Source: Megamerina dolium (lineage: Eukaryota > Arthropoda > Insecta > Diptera > Megamerinidae). From it: 64,000 bases of DNA. The stretch lies in assembly GCA_963854835.1 (NCBI GenBank), contig OY978530.1:5910001-5974000 (forward strand), in the 5' to 3' direction. The notes under the pieces are model-generated. The model did no database searches. It was not told the DNA's origin and saw nothing but the letters and a program-made list of their open reading frames with translations. A program made the translations under genes and the position numbers. Positions within the stretch are counted from its first letter, which is position 1; each line of letters opens with the position of its first letter. This document shows positions 1 through 9,987 of the stretch, in pieces.

Positions 1-1330
1 CCTGCAGTCTCTTTCAGTTTTTTGTGAAGGTTAAAGTCATCGTGTAATATTTGTAGTCGTTCTATTTCTTGGCATTCATTGTTTACCCAATCTGCTTTGA
101 CATTGCGAATCTTTCGTCTAAGTTCTCTATTTATTTCCAAATATAAGTCTTGGTTTTTGTTCTTAAAGTCACGACGCGTATTTAGCAATTCCAAAATTTC
201 TTCTGTCATCCATTGACTTCATAATTCTGTTTTATACATTGCAATTGTCTCTTTTTCTATAAAATTAATTGTTTCCTTTAGTTCTTCCCATATATTTTCG
301 AGGTTTTCTGTTGAAATATTACTTATGCGCTGATTAATTTTATTTACCATGAACATTTCATGCCGTCATATTTTAATTTTTCCAAATGAAGTTTTACTCT
401 ATGTTTTTCTTTACGAGTGGCAGTGAGCCTGATAGAAATTTTTCCCAAAAAAAGGTTATGACCAGAAGGAGCAACTGCCCCAGGATACGTTGAAACCTTT
501 TTAACTGAGGAGCATAAACGGTTAATAATAAGAATAAAGTCTATTTGGTTTCTGATTATATTATTATCAGTATCGGACGGATATTTACATGTGTAGAGCC
601 GTCTAGCAGGCAAGCTAAACAATGTGTTCGTAAATTTTAACTTTTGCTACTGGCAGAACTGAACTAGCCTGTTTTTTCTTTCATTTCTATCGGCGAGACC
701 ATATTGGCCTGTAATTCCTTTAACTTCTCCTCTTCCTACTTTTGCATTAAAATCGCCTGGAATAATATTTATTTCATGTTTCGTTGTTAGTTGCATAAGT
801 TCGCCTAAAGACTCATAGAACGCATAGAAAGACTCAATTTCGTCGTCATTTTTGTCAACGGTACATATACTTGAATGATGTTGACATTAAGTGGCTTTGC
901 ATCATTGTTCTATCGGACTTTGGTATAAAACCGACTACACATTTTGCATGTTCTTTTTTCATTATAATGCCTACACCATTGCTATGATTTCTATTTTGAA
1001 TGCCAGAGTAGTAAACTTTTGTATTTTGAACTCTCTACTATTGGGCCACCATATTTCGCTTATGCTAATAATATCGATGCTATATTTTTCCATTTCTAAG
1101 AATGTATTAGCAAGTTTTCCAGACTCGAATAAACTTCTGGTAATCCATGTTGCAATATTTAATGTTCGTTTTGTTTTACCTCCGGGAATTCTTAGGATCC
1201 TCGATTTGCTGGAGACTGAGGGCCATTGTTGTGGTTGTACTGTCATTGTTATATGATATTCTGGGAAATGTACTACAGTGGTTTCCCGTTGCCTTCTGAA
1301 GGGTTTGAAAAGTTTTCCATTTTTGTGCCC
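1..1330 (-). pseudogene. RTE-like LINE endonuclease and linker remnant
   Basis: Degenerate APE-type endonuclease of a non-LTR retrotransposon, read on the minus strand and cut by the window edge. The N-terminal block at about 1177-1030 reads LNIATWITRSLFESGKLANT, where families of this kind have ATWN, so the Asn is Ile here. A GDFNAK-like motif lies near 760. The C-terminal block (622-344) has NQIDFILI followed by PSGHNL, where SDHN is expected, so the catalytic Asp is Gly. Positions 340-1 continue into the linker before RT (WMTEEILELLNTRRDFKNKN). Frameshifts separate the blocks. The wording matches endonucleases often labelled craniofacial development protein 2-like in insect genomes. No RT follows because the window ends. 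Confidence 0.75.
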
Positions 1331-1729
1331 AGCCGCTCTGAGTAATTGCTTAAATATTACATTTCAAGAGAGACTAACTTGTTTCTATGTTTCCCCATAC
1401 TTGCTGGGACACAGAAGATGTTAAACTGCCATCCAGGGTCATTCCTAGTTTTAGTCCAGGGGTGGTATTTTATTTCCCACCTACCCGATATTTCTACCGA
1501 GCTTTCCCCTATCCGTCAGTAGGGGACGCGTCCGATGGGAGACCAGAAACTCCACACGGTGGTTTAGTTGTATTTAATTTCATTACGTCATCATTAACGT
1601 GATGATTACGTTTCAGTCCTTGGCCCTTCTTTTATAATTTGATATTTATAAGCTTTCGTAACTTTCACTATTCCAGTTAGCTCGAAATATCGTTTGTGTG
1701 CATTAGTTTATAATTATCCAATACTAACA
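1331..1729. other. noncoding flank, possible LINE 5' region
   Basis: No gene is visible. The stretch up to about 1600 lies directly upstream, in the minus sense, of the LINE endonuclease and is less AT-rich than the surroundings, so it may be that LINE's 5' untranslated region. This is inferred from position only. The last 100 bases are AT-rich flank up to the TA target site of the Tc1 element. Confidence 0.3.
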
Positions 1730-1731
1730 TA

Positions 1732-1760
1732 CAGTGGCTCACAGCTTATTTCGTACAGTG
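1732..1760 (+). repeat. Tc1 left outer terminal inverted repeat
   Basis: Begins CAGTGGCTCACAG directly after the TA target duplicate. It pairs with 3353-3381 with one mismatch. It is the presumed transposase binding site; the inner direct repeat at 1931-1952 shares the core CTTATTTCGTACA. Confidence 0.9.
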
Positions 1761-2119
1761 TATATATTTTTATGTACATGGCTGTAACATCGAAACTAAA
1801 AAACTTATCGATAAGTTTTGAATGTAGATGTCTGTGTATGTGTTTAGTAAACCTAATAAGAAAACGGGGAACCCCAAAAATTGTTCTTTTTGTCATGCAA
1901 GAAAGAAAAACTATTGATCAGCTGATTTTCAGCTCACATCTTATTTCGTACACAAACTTCAATGTAAGTAAGTTTCATTCTGCCGCGCAGTTACAAAGTT
2001 TTTTTGAATTGTATGAGTTTTTGGACCTTTTTAACTATTATAACAATTTTTATTATTATTATTTTAAATAGTTAAAGTGCTGTAAATTAAACATTTAGCG
2101 TTATGGGCGTCGTACAACG

Positions 2120-3120
2120 ATGGAACAGCGTAAACTGGTAATTAACCATTTTAGGAAAGGTCAGAGTGTGCGAAAAATTGCTGAAATGACAAATTTAAGT
2201 GCCTCAACTCTCCAATACATCATTCAACGCTTCGTTCGCGAAAATCGGTTGGAGAACAAGGGCAGAGAAGCACCTAATAAGATTTTCAACGCATCAGACG
2301 AGCGTTATATTGTACGAAAAATTAAGAAAAATCCAAAGTTATCCGCTCCGAAGTTGGCTGCAGAGGTTCAGCGTGAAATAGGAAATCATCCAGTGCTGAA
2401 ACTGTCCGACGTGTGCTGCGCAATCATGACTTGAACGGTCGAGTAGCCCGAAAGAAACCATTCATTTCAAAAATGAATATACAACGCCGACTTGACTCCG
2501 CCAAAGAGCATATTATTAAGACTCCTGCGTTCTGGAATACCGTTATTTTCGCGGATGAGTCTAAGTTTAATATTTTTGGTTCGGACGGAATGTCATATGT
2601 TTGGCGTAAAGCGAATACCGAGCTAAACAAGGAGAACCTTAAGCCCACAGTGAAGCATGGTGGCGGTAGCGTGATGGTTTGGGCCTGTATGTCAGCAGCC
2701 GGAGTAGGTGAATTGGTTTTTATTGAGGGGACAATGGACAAAATGAAGTACCTCGAGATTCTGAAAAACAATTTACTTCAAAGTGCAGACAAACTGGATT
2801 TGCGGAATGAATTTCGGTACTACCAAGATAATGACCCAAAACATAAATCTGGGATTGTGCAATCTTGGCTTATTTGGAACTGCCCACACTTGATGTCTCC
2901 ACCACCACAGTCACCTGACATGAATGTGATTGAAAATCTTTGGTCTATTTTGGACAATAAAATAAGAACACACAAGATTTCTAATAAGCAAGACCTAAAG
3001 AAGGTACTGATGGAGGAATGGAAAAAAATCACACCAGACATCACTCAAAAATTGGTGGATTCAATGCCAAATAGACTCCAGGCTATCATTAACGCTAAGG
3101 GATGTCATACTAAATATTAA
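2120..3120 (+). pseudogene. Tc1-family transposase, frameshifted
   Basis: Cut-and-paste transposase of the IS630-Tc1-mariner superfamily. The first part (2120-2434) holds the helix-turn-helix DNA-binding region (GQSVRKIAEMTNLSASTLQ). The second part (from about 2413) holds the catalytic core: FADESKFN, then YYQDNDPKH, then SPDMNVIENLW. The spacing from QD to the final E is 34 residues, giving the DD34E signature, and all three acidic residues are present. The two parts lie in different frames and join near 2390, consistent with a one-base indel. Total length of about 333 codons is normal for Tc1. The start is the first ATG in frame before the HTH. Only this frameshift was found, so decay is recent. 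Confidence 0.9.
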
Positions 3121-3352
3121 AATCAACTTACTTTGTTTTTAGTTTGAACTTAAAGAGACTGTACGAAATAAGCTGTGACATGAATTTTCCTATTTTATTC
3201 TTATTTTATTTTTTTATAGTGTCAAACACTAAAATTTTGAAAAAGTAAATTTTGGAAAATAAAAAACAAACCTTCCTTTCAAAAATGGCATTTATATTTT
3301 GTTCAAATTTTTGCTATATTAGGAATTACGACTGCAGCAATTTTTAAACTGT

Positions 3353-3381
3353 CACTGTACGAAATAAGCTGGGAGCCACTG
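3353..3381 (-). repeat. Tc1 right outer terminal inverted repeat
   Basis: Ends GGGAGCCACTG and is followed by the TA duplicate at 3382-3383. The inner repeat is at 3160-3180. Confidence 0.9.
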
Positions 3382-3442
3382 TATGTCTCAGCCATGAAAA
3401 ACAACTTCGTGATAGCGTAATTGGTTATGGAATAAATATGTA

Positions 3443-4198
3443 ATTCTTTACCAGTTGAATTACATTTATCTGGTTATCAATTTTGCGGCCCTGGTACTAA
3501 ACTTAAAAAGTGTTTAAATAGAGGTGATAAGGGTATAAAAGGGTATGTTTCTTGCAGAGAACGCGATATTGCTTACTCGCAAAACAAAGACTTGCATTTA
3601 AGACATATCGCAGATTAACGACTCGCTGAAAGAGATTGGGGAAGAGTAGCTTCAAAGGATAGTAGCATTGGTGAGAGGACAAGTGCTTGGCTTGTAACGA
3701 ACGCGATTAAATCTAAAGTTAAAACCGGAATGGGTAATAACAAAAAACAAAACGTGCAACAAGTAGTACTAAATGTCCTAAAAAACTATTCTCTACTGCA
3801 GTTGCAAAGGCAGGTAAAGCTTTGAAACCTCAGAAACTTGATAGTGTTAAAAAAGCTGTGAAAATAATCAGAACAGTATCAGCACATAAAGTAATCAGTA
3901 ATACATTAAAAGGAAACAAAGAGAATATCAATATTGCTAGAGTCATACAAATCCCTAAGGTTGTTGGATTTCTCTCCTTGGTACCAATCCTAACAGTCTT
4001 GGGTGTACTAGGTGGTTTAGCATCAGGAGGATTGGCTATCGTCAAAGCTGTCAACAGCGTCAAGGCTGCTGGAGAGCAGTTGAATGAAGCAAATCGTCAT
4101 AATAAAACTATAGGATTTCTATGGGTAAATGTTTATATTTGAAACCATATCGGAAGGGGTGCGGCTCCTTTTATCGACCACAACCAAAAAAATTTTAA
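3443..4198 (+). pseudogene. virus-like phospholipase A2-domain protein, decayed
   Basis: Degenerate gene with a parvovirus-VP1-like phospholipase A2 domain. The Ca-binding loop GYQFCGPGTK is at 3472-3501. The catalytic block at 3553-3576 reads CRERDIAY where the family has C..HD, so the catalytic His is Arg (codon 3562-3564). A stop interrupts at 3616-3618, one frameshift lies near 3775, and another lies near 4115. The middle (3822-4110) has a glycine-rich hydrophobic segment (FLSLVPILTVLGVLGGLASG) followed by AGEQLNEANRHNKTIG. The end (4121-4198) encodes LYLKPYRKG and a stop. This PLA2-hydrophobic-YLKPY order occurs in insect and cnidarian proteins that I associate with Maverick/Polinton-type (adintovirus) minor capsid genes; that assignment is inference. 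The copy is clearly dead. Confidence 0.6.
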
Positions 4199-4200
4199 GT

Positions 4201-4250
4201 ATGTTACCCAATAGAGCGCTCACTAAGAGAACAATGATTTATTTAAATTT
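4201..4250 (+). pseudogene. possible start of adenain-like protease, scrap
   Basis: Immediately after the PLA2-like gene, the plus strand encodes MLPNRALTKRTMIYLN. LPNRALT-type openings are, as I recall, typical of the N-terminus of adenain-like cysteine proteases in Polinton elements. The similarity ends after about 16 residues and no catalytic His, Asp or Cys block follows. The call rests on a very short motif plus its neighbour. Confidence 0.3.
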
Positions 4251-4490
4251 TTTTATAGAAACAATTGAATCATCTAAAACTTTTAGAGATTCACCATATT
4301 TCAGTTTTTTTAAAATAACTTGTAATTTTTCAAATGCTTTAGGTCCTCGATGTGTTATCTTTGCAAAAGTTTCTGCATGAAACCGCCTTTCATCATCATA
4401 AGATAATCTACACTCGATTATATCTAGCATTACCTGTGTAATGCTAGATATAATCGCTGATAGCTGATAAATGTTTGTAATTTGTTAACT
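4239..4490 (-). CDS. CARD-like small ORF, antisense to virus-like block
   Basis: Open frame on the minus strand, from a stop near 4490 to a stop at 4239; the first ATG (4430) gives 63 residues. It contains HAETFAKITHRGPKAFEKL, then VILKKLKYGESLKVLDDS. The pattern of an amphipathic helix, RGPKAFEKL, a further helix, then a short leucine/aspartate helix matches the second half of caspase recruitment (CARD) domains. The expected N-terminal CARD helices are not clear, because a perfect 19-bp inverted repeat interrupts the region at 4415-4456. A further minus-strand ATG at about 4775 opens a short Asn/Ser-rich reading frame that soon stops. It could be a captured apoptosis-related gene of the virus-like element or a host fragment. 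It is probably a pseudogene. Confidence 0.4.
4415..4456. repeat. perfect inverted repeat, 19-bp arms, 4-nt loop
   Basis: Arms 4415-4433 and 4438-4456 are exact complements (CGATTATATCTAGCATTAC and its reverse complement), with loop CTGT. The hairpin sits at the N-terminal edge of the CARD-like ORF. Confidence 0.95.
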
Positions 4491-4941
4491 GGGTAAATTG
4501 TTCACTATTTCTTAAAATCCCTTATTGATGTAAATTGTCCATGATTGTTATTGATAACTGATTGATGCTTACTTTTTGACTAACTCCGATTATCAGTCCC
4601 TCAATCTCTCATATGGGACATTTGATGTTGTATATTTCTTTACATCCTTTTCTTCACTGTCTCACTCTTTTGGATAACAGTATTGTTTTTTCTTCTTCCA
4701 TTTATATATGACCATCTTTGATACTGTTACTACTGATATCACTACAATTTGAAGTATTCACATCATCCATTGTCTTCTTCTTAAAGAGTCAAACTAGGCT
4801 AAAAAATATTATTATATTTGTTTGCTCAAAGTGAAGTTAAAAACAAAACAAACAAATGTATCGACTATAAGCACACTAACTCTAAGTATAAACATTAATA
4901 AAACTATTTTTTGCATAATATTGTGAAATTATTTTTGCATA
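4491..4941. other. AT-rich stretch without recognised gene
   Basis: No coding motif was recognised. The last part has the short repeat GCATAATATTGTGAAATTAT next to the gypsy copy A insertion site. Confidence 0.5.
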
Positions 4942-4945
4942 ATAT

Positions 4946-5334
4946 TGTAACGAGTATCGATAGTTGGTTACTCATCACTATTGTGACTGACACTATTGGC
5001 AGCATCGACATGAATGTCAACAAAAAGAAATAAACGATAACCAGAACAAGCCAACGAGAAAGGAAGAGAAGAATCTCGATAAAGGAAGATTCTGGGGTGT
5101 TGCCAACAGAGTATAACGTGATTGCGAAAACATTGATACAGAGGAAAAAGTTGCAAGTACATTAGAGTGTTATTGTAAATAGTTGATTGTAAACAGTGTT
5201 GATAGAGATTATTAAATAAATTGTTGCTGTATATAGTTGTATAAAATAAGTGTTGCAGTTATCATTAACAGAATCCAGTAATCGAACAAGGTAATTCAAA
5301 TAGAATTAAACGTTCACAGAATAAAAACGTAACA
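4946..5334 (+). repeat. copy A 5' LTR, TATA segment deleted
   Basis: Compared with the 3' LTR, it lacks about 42 bp directly after GAGTATAA. That removes the TATAAATAG core-promoter-like sequence and the stretch behind it. A further short deletion affects the TTGATTGTAAATAG repeat. The ends are TGTAACGAG and ACGTAACA. Confidence 0.9.
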
Positions 5335-5336
5335 AT

Positions 5337-5356
5337 TGGTGTCAGAAGTGGGATTC
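5337..5356 (+). promoter_or_regulatory. copy A primer binding site (tRNA-Leu type)
   Basis: TGGTGTCAGAAGTGGGATTC begins two bases after the LTR. It complements the acceptor end of animal tRNA-Leu, known from memory. The identical sequence recurs in copies B (11719) and C (38943). Confidence 0.75.
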
Positions 5357-5363
5357 TGTAAAG

Positions 5364-5951
5364 ATGGTGAAAATTGACCAATTAAAAGTGGACCAGCTTA
5401 AAAAGCTGTTGGTAGAGATGAATCTATCGTCATCAGGTGCAAAGGCGGAACTGCTGGTGAGGCTGAGGCAAGCTATGGAGGCTAAGGGAATTAATGTAGA
5501 AGAACATGAGTTCTTCGAGGAAGCCGATATACAAGCAGTTGTGCACGCTGAGGAAGAGAGCAAAATAGATTCGAGTGGTCAACTCATGGAGTTCATGAAA
5601 ACCATGATACAACAGCAGCAACAACAGCTACAAGAAAATGCGTCTCGCATTGACTCCAAGCTTCAAGAACATTCGGCTCGCCAAGAGGGCGTTATTAGTG
5701 AATTGCGTATGGAAATCCAAGAAGGTTCGTCTCGCCAAGAAAACTTCATTGGAGAATTCCAGAAGACAATTAACTACAAACTTCAAGAAATTTCTGGGGC
5801 TATTAATGAGAAAGTTGCAGAACTAAAAGAACATGTAGATGAAATTTCCGGAGCCGTTAATGAAAAGGTTACAGATCTGAAGGAACATGTAGATGATTTG
5901 GAAGATAAGTTCGAGAAATTACAGCACGATCTCAACTTCAGCGGGGCGTGA
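5364..5951 (+). pseudogene. copy A gag, truncated, SAP-like N-terminus
   Basis: 195 codons from an ATG 8 bases after the primer site. Residues 1-43 (VDQLKKLLVEMNLSSSGAKA followed by ELLVRLR) match the helix-extended loop-helix pattern of SAP domains, which bind AT-rich chromosomal DNA. Residues 75-195 are Gln/Glu-rich heptads, likely coiled coil, with repeated HSARQE and SGA(I/V)NEKV units. The frame ends at GA-stop, at a deletion junction. Compared with copy B, the capsid-like region and both zinc knuckles are missing. It could still make a SAP-coiled-coil protein, but it cannot assemble particles by itself. The start is chosen by its identity in copies A, B and C. Confidence 0.85.
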
Positions 5952-8514
5952 ACTGACTCCAACAGTGGGATGCCCCATCATTCACATTTCACAACTACAG
6001 CATGTGCCAAGCAGCTTGACTATTGATGGAAAATTGGACAATATGGAATTCATGTTAACTCTGGACACTGGTGCATCACATTCTATAATCAAGAGCGATT
6101 TGGTAAAGAGGTTTGAGCCTTTAATGGGAATAAAATTGCGTACAGCAACGGGTGAGGATGCACAAATTCTGGGCAAGATAAAGAAACGAGTATCTATTGG
6201 AAATTGCACATGGGAACATGAATTCATTGTGGCCGACATCATCGATGACGTAATAATTGGTGTTGATTTTATGATTGGCAACGGATTTACGTTAGATTTA
6301 AATCAACGGATACTGCGCTATGCAAATGTCGAACTACCATTGAACATCGGTTGCAAGCGTAGTGGGAACATCAAACGAGCACTGGCATGTCAACGTCAAG
6401 AGGTTCCAGCAAAATCAGAAGCTGTGATATGGGCACAGATGAATGTGGATGATGGGACAGGCAAGTTGTGGTTAGTAGAAGCAGATAAAGAAATACAAAA
6501 TAAAAACATCATACTTGGTAGGACGTTAGTGGAACCTAAAGAAAATGGAATAGTACCGGTGCGAGTATTAAATCCAACTAATACATCTACAGTTGTGAAG
6601 AAAGGAATGGTGATTGGTCATTGCCAGGAAGTTACTGCCATAGTAGACTGCGAAAAGGGTTCGTCGATAAAAAGTGGAAGATCAGGAACTGGCAAGGCGG
6701 AAATAAAAGCACAGATGGAGGAATGGGCAGGTGTGCTTACCAACCAGCAAAAAGAAAAGGCTTTACAACTATTGGAGAAGTACAGTTCAATCTTTTCTTC
6801 AAATGGAAAAACTGGAGGACGAACAACCATCGTGAAGCATCACATTGACACCGGTGATTCTAGACCAATTCGTCAAACACCACGACGAGTTCCATTGGCC
6901 AAAAGAGATGAAGCCATTAAGCTGATTTCCGATATGCAGAAACAAGGTGTTATTGAACCATCAGCGAGTCCATGGAGTTCACCAGTTGTGCTGGTAAAGA
7001 AGAAGGATGGAAGTACTCGATTCTGTGTGGATTACAGAAAGCTAAATGATATTACGAAAAAAGACAGCTATCCACTGCCAAGAATCGATGACACTCTGGA
7101 CACACTATCTGGTGCGAAGTGGTTCTCAACTCTTGATTTGCAAAGTGGCTACTGGCAAGTGGAACTTGGTAAGGAAGACAAAGAGAAAACAGCTTTCAGT
7201 ATTGGCGATGGTCTATGGCAATTTACAGTCATGCCATTTGGTTTATGCAATGCGCCAGCTACTTTCGAACGTTTGATGGAGCGTGTACTCAGAGGACTAC
7301 ACTGGAAAACGTGCTTGGTGTACCTCGATGACATTATCGTGATGGGAAAAGATTTTAACGACCACCTGGAAAAGTTGAAAGAAGTATTTGAGCGTATACA
7401 ATCAGCAGGGCTTAAACTGAATATGAAAAAGTGTTCACTCTTCAGGCAAGAAGTTAAATATCTTGGTCATAAAGTAACAACAGAAGGGGTACATACCGAC
7501 GAGGAGAAAGTAGCAGCAGTTCAAGAATGGCCTATTCCGTCGAATCTTCACGAGTTAAGAAGCTTCCTAGGCTTATGTACTTACTATAGAATATTTATTC
7601 CTGGATTTGCAAACATCGCCAGCAGTGTGCATGAGTTGACAAGAAAGAACAAACCATTTGTGTGGGGCGAGGACCAACAGAAAGCATTCGAACAGCTGAA
7701 AGAAAAACTCTGTTCAGCACCAATATTAGCGTATCCAGTACCTGGTCAAAAGTTTGTGTTGGACACAGATGCGAGTGGCTATGGAATAGGTGGTGTGCTC
7801 TTTCAGATCATAGATGGGCAAAAAAAAGTAATAGCATACTACAGTAAAATCCTGTCGAAGCCAGAAAGAAATTACTGTGTCACACGAAGAAAGTTGCTCT
7901 CAATACTGGAATGTGTAAAGTATTTCCATAAATACTTGTACGGTCAGTCATTTCATCTACGAACTGACCACTCAGCGCTAAGGTGGTTATTGCAATTTAA
8001 AAACCCAGAAGGACAATTGGCGCGCTCGAACATCGAACATCGTAAAGGAGGACATCACGGCAACGCGGATGCTCTATCTCGTCGTCCTTGCAAAATGGAA
8101 TGTAAACATTGTTCTCGAGTGGAAAGGAAGGAGCACATTGTCGACATACGACTTACGAATATATTGCCGGAAGAGTCATGGACCACCGAACGAGTGCAAG
8201 AAGATCAGCGGAACGACCCAGATCTCGTAAAGATTATGGAATACAAGGAGCAGGGCATACGTCCAGATTGGCAAGAAATGGCTAATGAGAGTCCAATAGC
8301 AAAGGCATACTGGGCGCAGTGGCAAAGCCTGCACTTACGAGACGGATGTTTATTCCGAGGATGGGAAAGTGAGGATGGAAAAATCACTAATGATCTTCTA
8401 GTGGTACCCAAGGCGAGAATAAATGAAGTGATAGCTGAGTATCACAATGCCTCCAGTGGAGGGCATTTGGGAATCACCACAACCGTCGAGAAAATAAATA
8501 AACGATTCTATTAG
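5893..8514 (+). pseudogene. copy A pol: protease, RT, RNase H, integrase N-terminus
   Basis: 873 codons, in a different frame from gag because of the deletion junction near 5945. The protease motif LDTGASHSII has its Asp at residue 58. RT has LDLQSGYWQVEL and the catalytic YLDD at residue 477 (7321-7332). RNase H begins LDTDASGYGIGG near residue 624, but the segment joining FKNPEGQLAR to IEHRKG appears about ten residues short. The integrase zinc domain has H..GGHLG and then meets a TAG stop at 8512-8514, where copy B has TGG (Trp). Its original start was probably in the gag frame, since copy B keeps gag and integrase in one frame. Family: Ty3/gypsy. Confidence 0.93.
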
Positions 8515-9483
8515 GTTGGATGTCATGACCATGTCGCTGATTGGATTTGGAAGTGTAAGCAATGTGCAATGGCCAAAGGTCCCACTAAGAAAAGTCGTGC
8601 TAAGATGCACCAATACATCGCGGGTGCTCCATTTGAGCGAATTGCTATGGACATAACTGGGCCATTTCCAATAAGCAATGCAGGAAATAAGTATGTTCTG
8701 GTGGTCATAGATTACTTCAGTAAATGGCCTGAAGAATACCCCATTCCAAATCAAGAAGCTAGTACAGTTGCGGATATATTCGTCAACCAATGGATTACTC
8801 GTTTTGGTGTACCGATGGAGTTACACTCAGTCCAAGGTCGAAATTACGAATCAGTTGTATTCCAAGAGATATGCCGTATGCTGGGTATATACAAAACTCG
8901 TACAACACCTTTGCATCTACAATCTGATGGCATGGTAGAACGATTTAACCGTACCTTGGAGGAATATTTGAGAAAAGTCGTAGATAAATACCAAAGAGAC
9001 TGGGATGTACATATACCAATGTTCCTCATGGCATATCGATGCGCACAACATGATACGAAGGCTACTACACCGGCAATGGCAATTTTTGGAAACGAGTTAA
9101 GACTGCCAGCTGATTTAAAATTTGGAGTTGTAACACCAACGAGATCAACCGAAGGAAATTATACTAGCGAAAAGCGGGAACAGTTGGATGAAGTACATCA
9201 GTTCATCAGAGAGCCGTCGCAGATGATAAGCGATAAGATGAAGGCCAGGTATGACTTGAAAGCAAATTCAAAAGGGTTCTATGAAGGAGAGCTTGTAATG
9301 CTTCATAATCCACAACGAAAGAAAGGCCTGTCTCCTAAACTACAGACTCATTGGGAAGGACCATATGAGATTATAGCAAAGATAAATGACGTAGTGTATC
9401 GTATTCAACGTGCCTGGAATAAAAGAACAAAGTTTAAAGTAGTGCACTTGGAGCGACTTGCGCCATATCGAGGGGAAGTATAA
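8515..9483 (+). pseudogene. copy A integrase C-terminal part
   Basis: Same frame as the upstream pol, separated only by the TAG. The zinc pair is present (KCKQC near 8555). The catalytic core has MDITGPF (first Asp) and MVERFNRTLE (Glu), but the second Asp is Val: HSVQGRN, codon GTC at 8830-8832, where copy B has GAC. The C-terminal HWEGPYEI...VHLERLAPYRGEV is intact and ends at 9481-9483. Two independent lesions therefore disable the integrase. Confidence 0.93.
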
Positions 9484-9506
9484 AAACTTGTTCGGGACGA
9501 ACAAGG

Positions 9507-9521
9507 TTAAGAGGAGGGCAG
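9507..9521 (+). promoter_or_regulatory. copy A polypurine tract
   Basis: TTAAGAGGAGGGCAG directly precedes the 3' LTR start TGTAACGAG. It is the presumed plus-strand primer. The same sequence precedes the copy B 3' LTR. Confidence 0.75.
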
Positions 9522-9959
9522 TGTAACGAGTATCGATAGTTGGTTACTCATCACTATTGTGACTGACACTATTGGCAGCATCGACATGAATGTCAACAAA
9601 AAGAAATAAGCGATAACCAGAACAAGCCAACGAGAAAGGAAGAGAAGAATCTCGATAAAGGAAGATTCTGGGGTGTTGCCAACAGAGTATAAATAGAGCC
9701 AGTGTTGAGCAGTGAGAATCAATCTAATTCCGAACGTGATTGCGAAAACATTGATACAGAGGCAAAAGTTGCAAGTACATTTAAGTGTTATAGTAAATAG
9801 TTGATTGTAAACAGTGTTGATTGTAAATAGAGATTATTAAATAAATTGTTGCTGTATATAGTTGTATAAAATAAGTGTTGCAGTTATCATTAACAGAATC
9901 CAGTGATCGAACAAGGTAATTCAAATAGAATTAAACGTTTACAGAATAAAAACGTAACA
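9522..9959 (+). repeat. copy A 3' LTR
   Basis: 438 bp with an intact GAGTATAAATAGAGCC promoter-like segment. It differs from the copy B 3' LTR at only two positions by eye. It ends ACGTAACA and is followed by ATAT. Confidence 0.93.
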
Positions 9960-9987
9960 ATATTATGAAACTATTGTTATTATTGTT

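Larger units (their letters stand above)
1732..3381 (+). mobile_element. Tc1-like DNA transposon with IR/DR ends
   Basis: A 1650-bp element flanked by TA duplications (1730-1731 and 3382-3383). The outer terminal inverted repeats are 1732-1760 and 3353-3381 (29 bp, one mismatch seen), each containing CAGCTTATTTCGTACAGTG or its near complement. A second, inner copy of the same core lies at 1931-1952 and in inverse at 3160-3180. This is the IR/DR architecture known from Bari, Minos and Sleeping Beauty-type Tc1 elements. One transposase gene lies between the ends. The left and right ends are well preserved, but the transposase carries a frameshift, so this copy is probably not autonomous. Confidence 0.92.
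4946..9959 (+). mobile_element. Ty3/gypsy LTR retrotransposon copy A
   Basis: A 5014-bp element with LTRs of 389 bp (5') and 438 bp (3'), both TGTAAC...GTAACA, flanked by ATAT duplications (4942-4945 and 9960-9963). The primer site TGGTGTCAGAAGTGGGATTC at 5337 is complementary to the 3' end of tRNA-Leu as I know it. A purine-rich tract lies before the 3' LTR. The internal part has a truncated gag (SAP-like N-terminus and coiled coil only), a complete protease-RT-RNase H stretch, and an integrase with a premature stop and a lost catalytic Asp. Capsid and zinc-knuckle regions present in copy B are missing here, and the deletion changes frame. This copy is defective. Confidence 0.95.

Noticed and set aside
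1694..2071. 125-codon frame at the left end of the first Tc1 element
   Set aside because: It spans the terminal inverted repeat and inner repeat, matches no motif, and is not part of the transposase.
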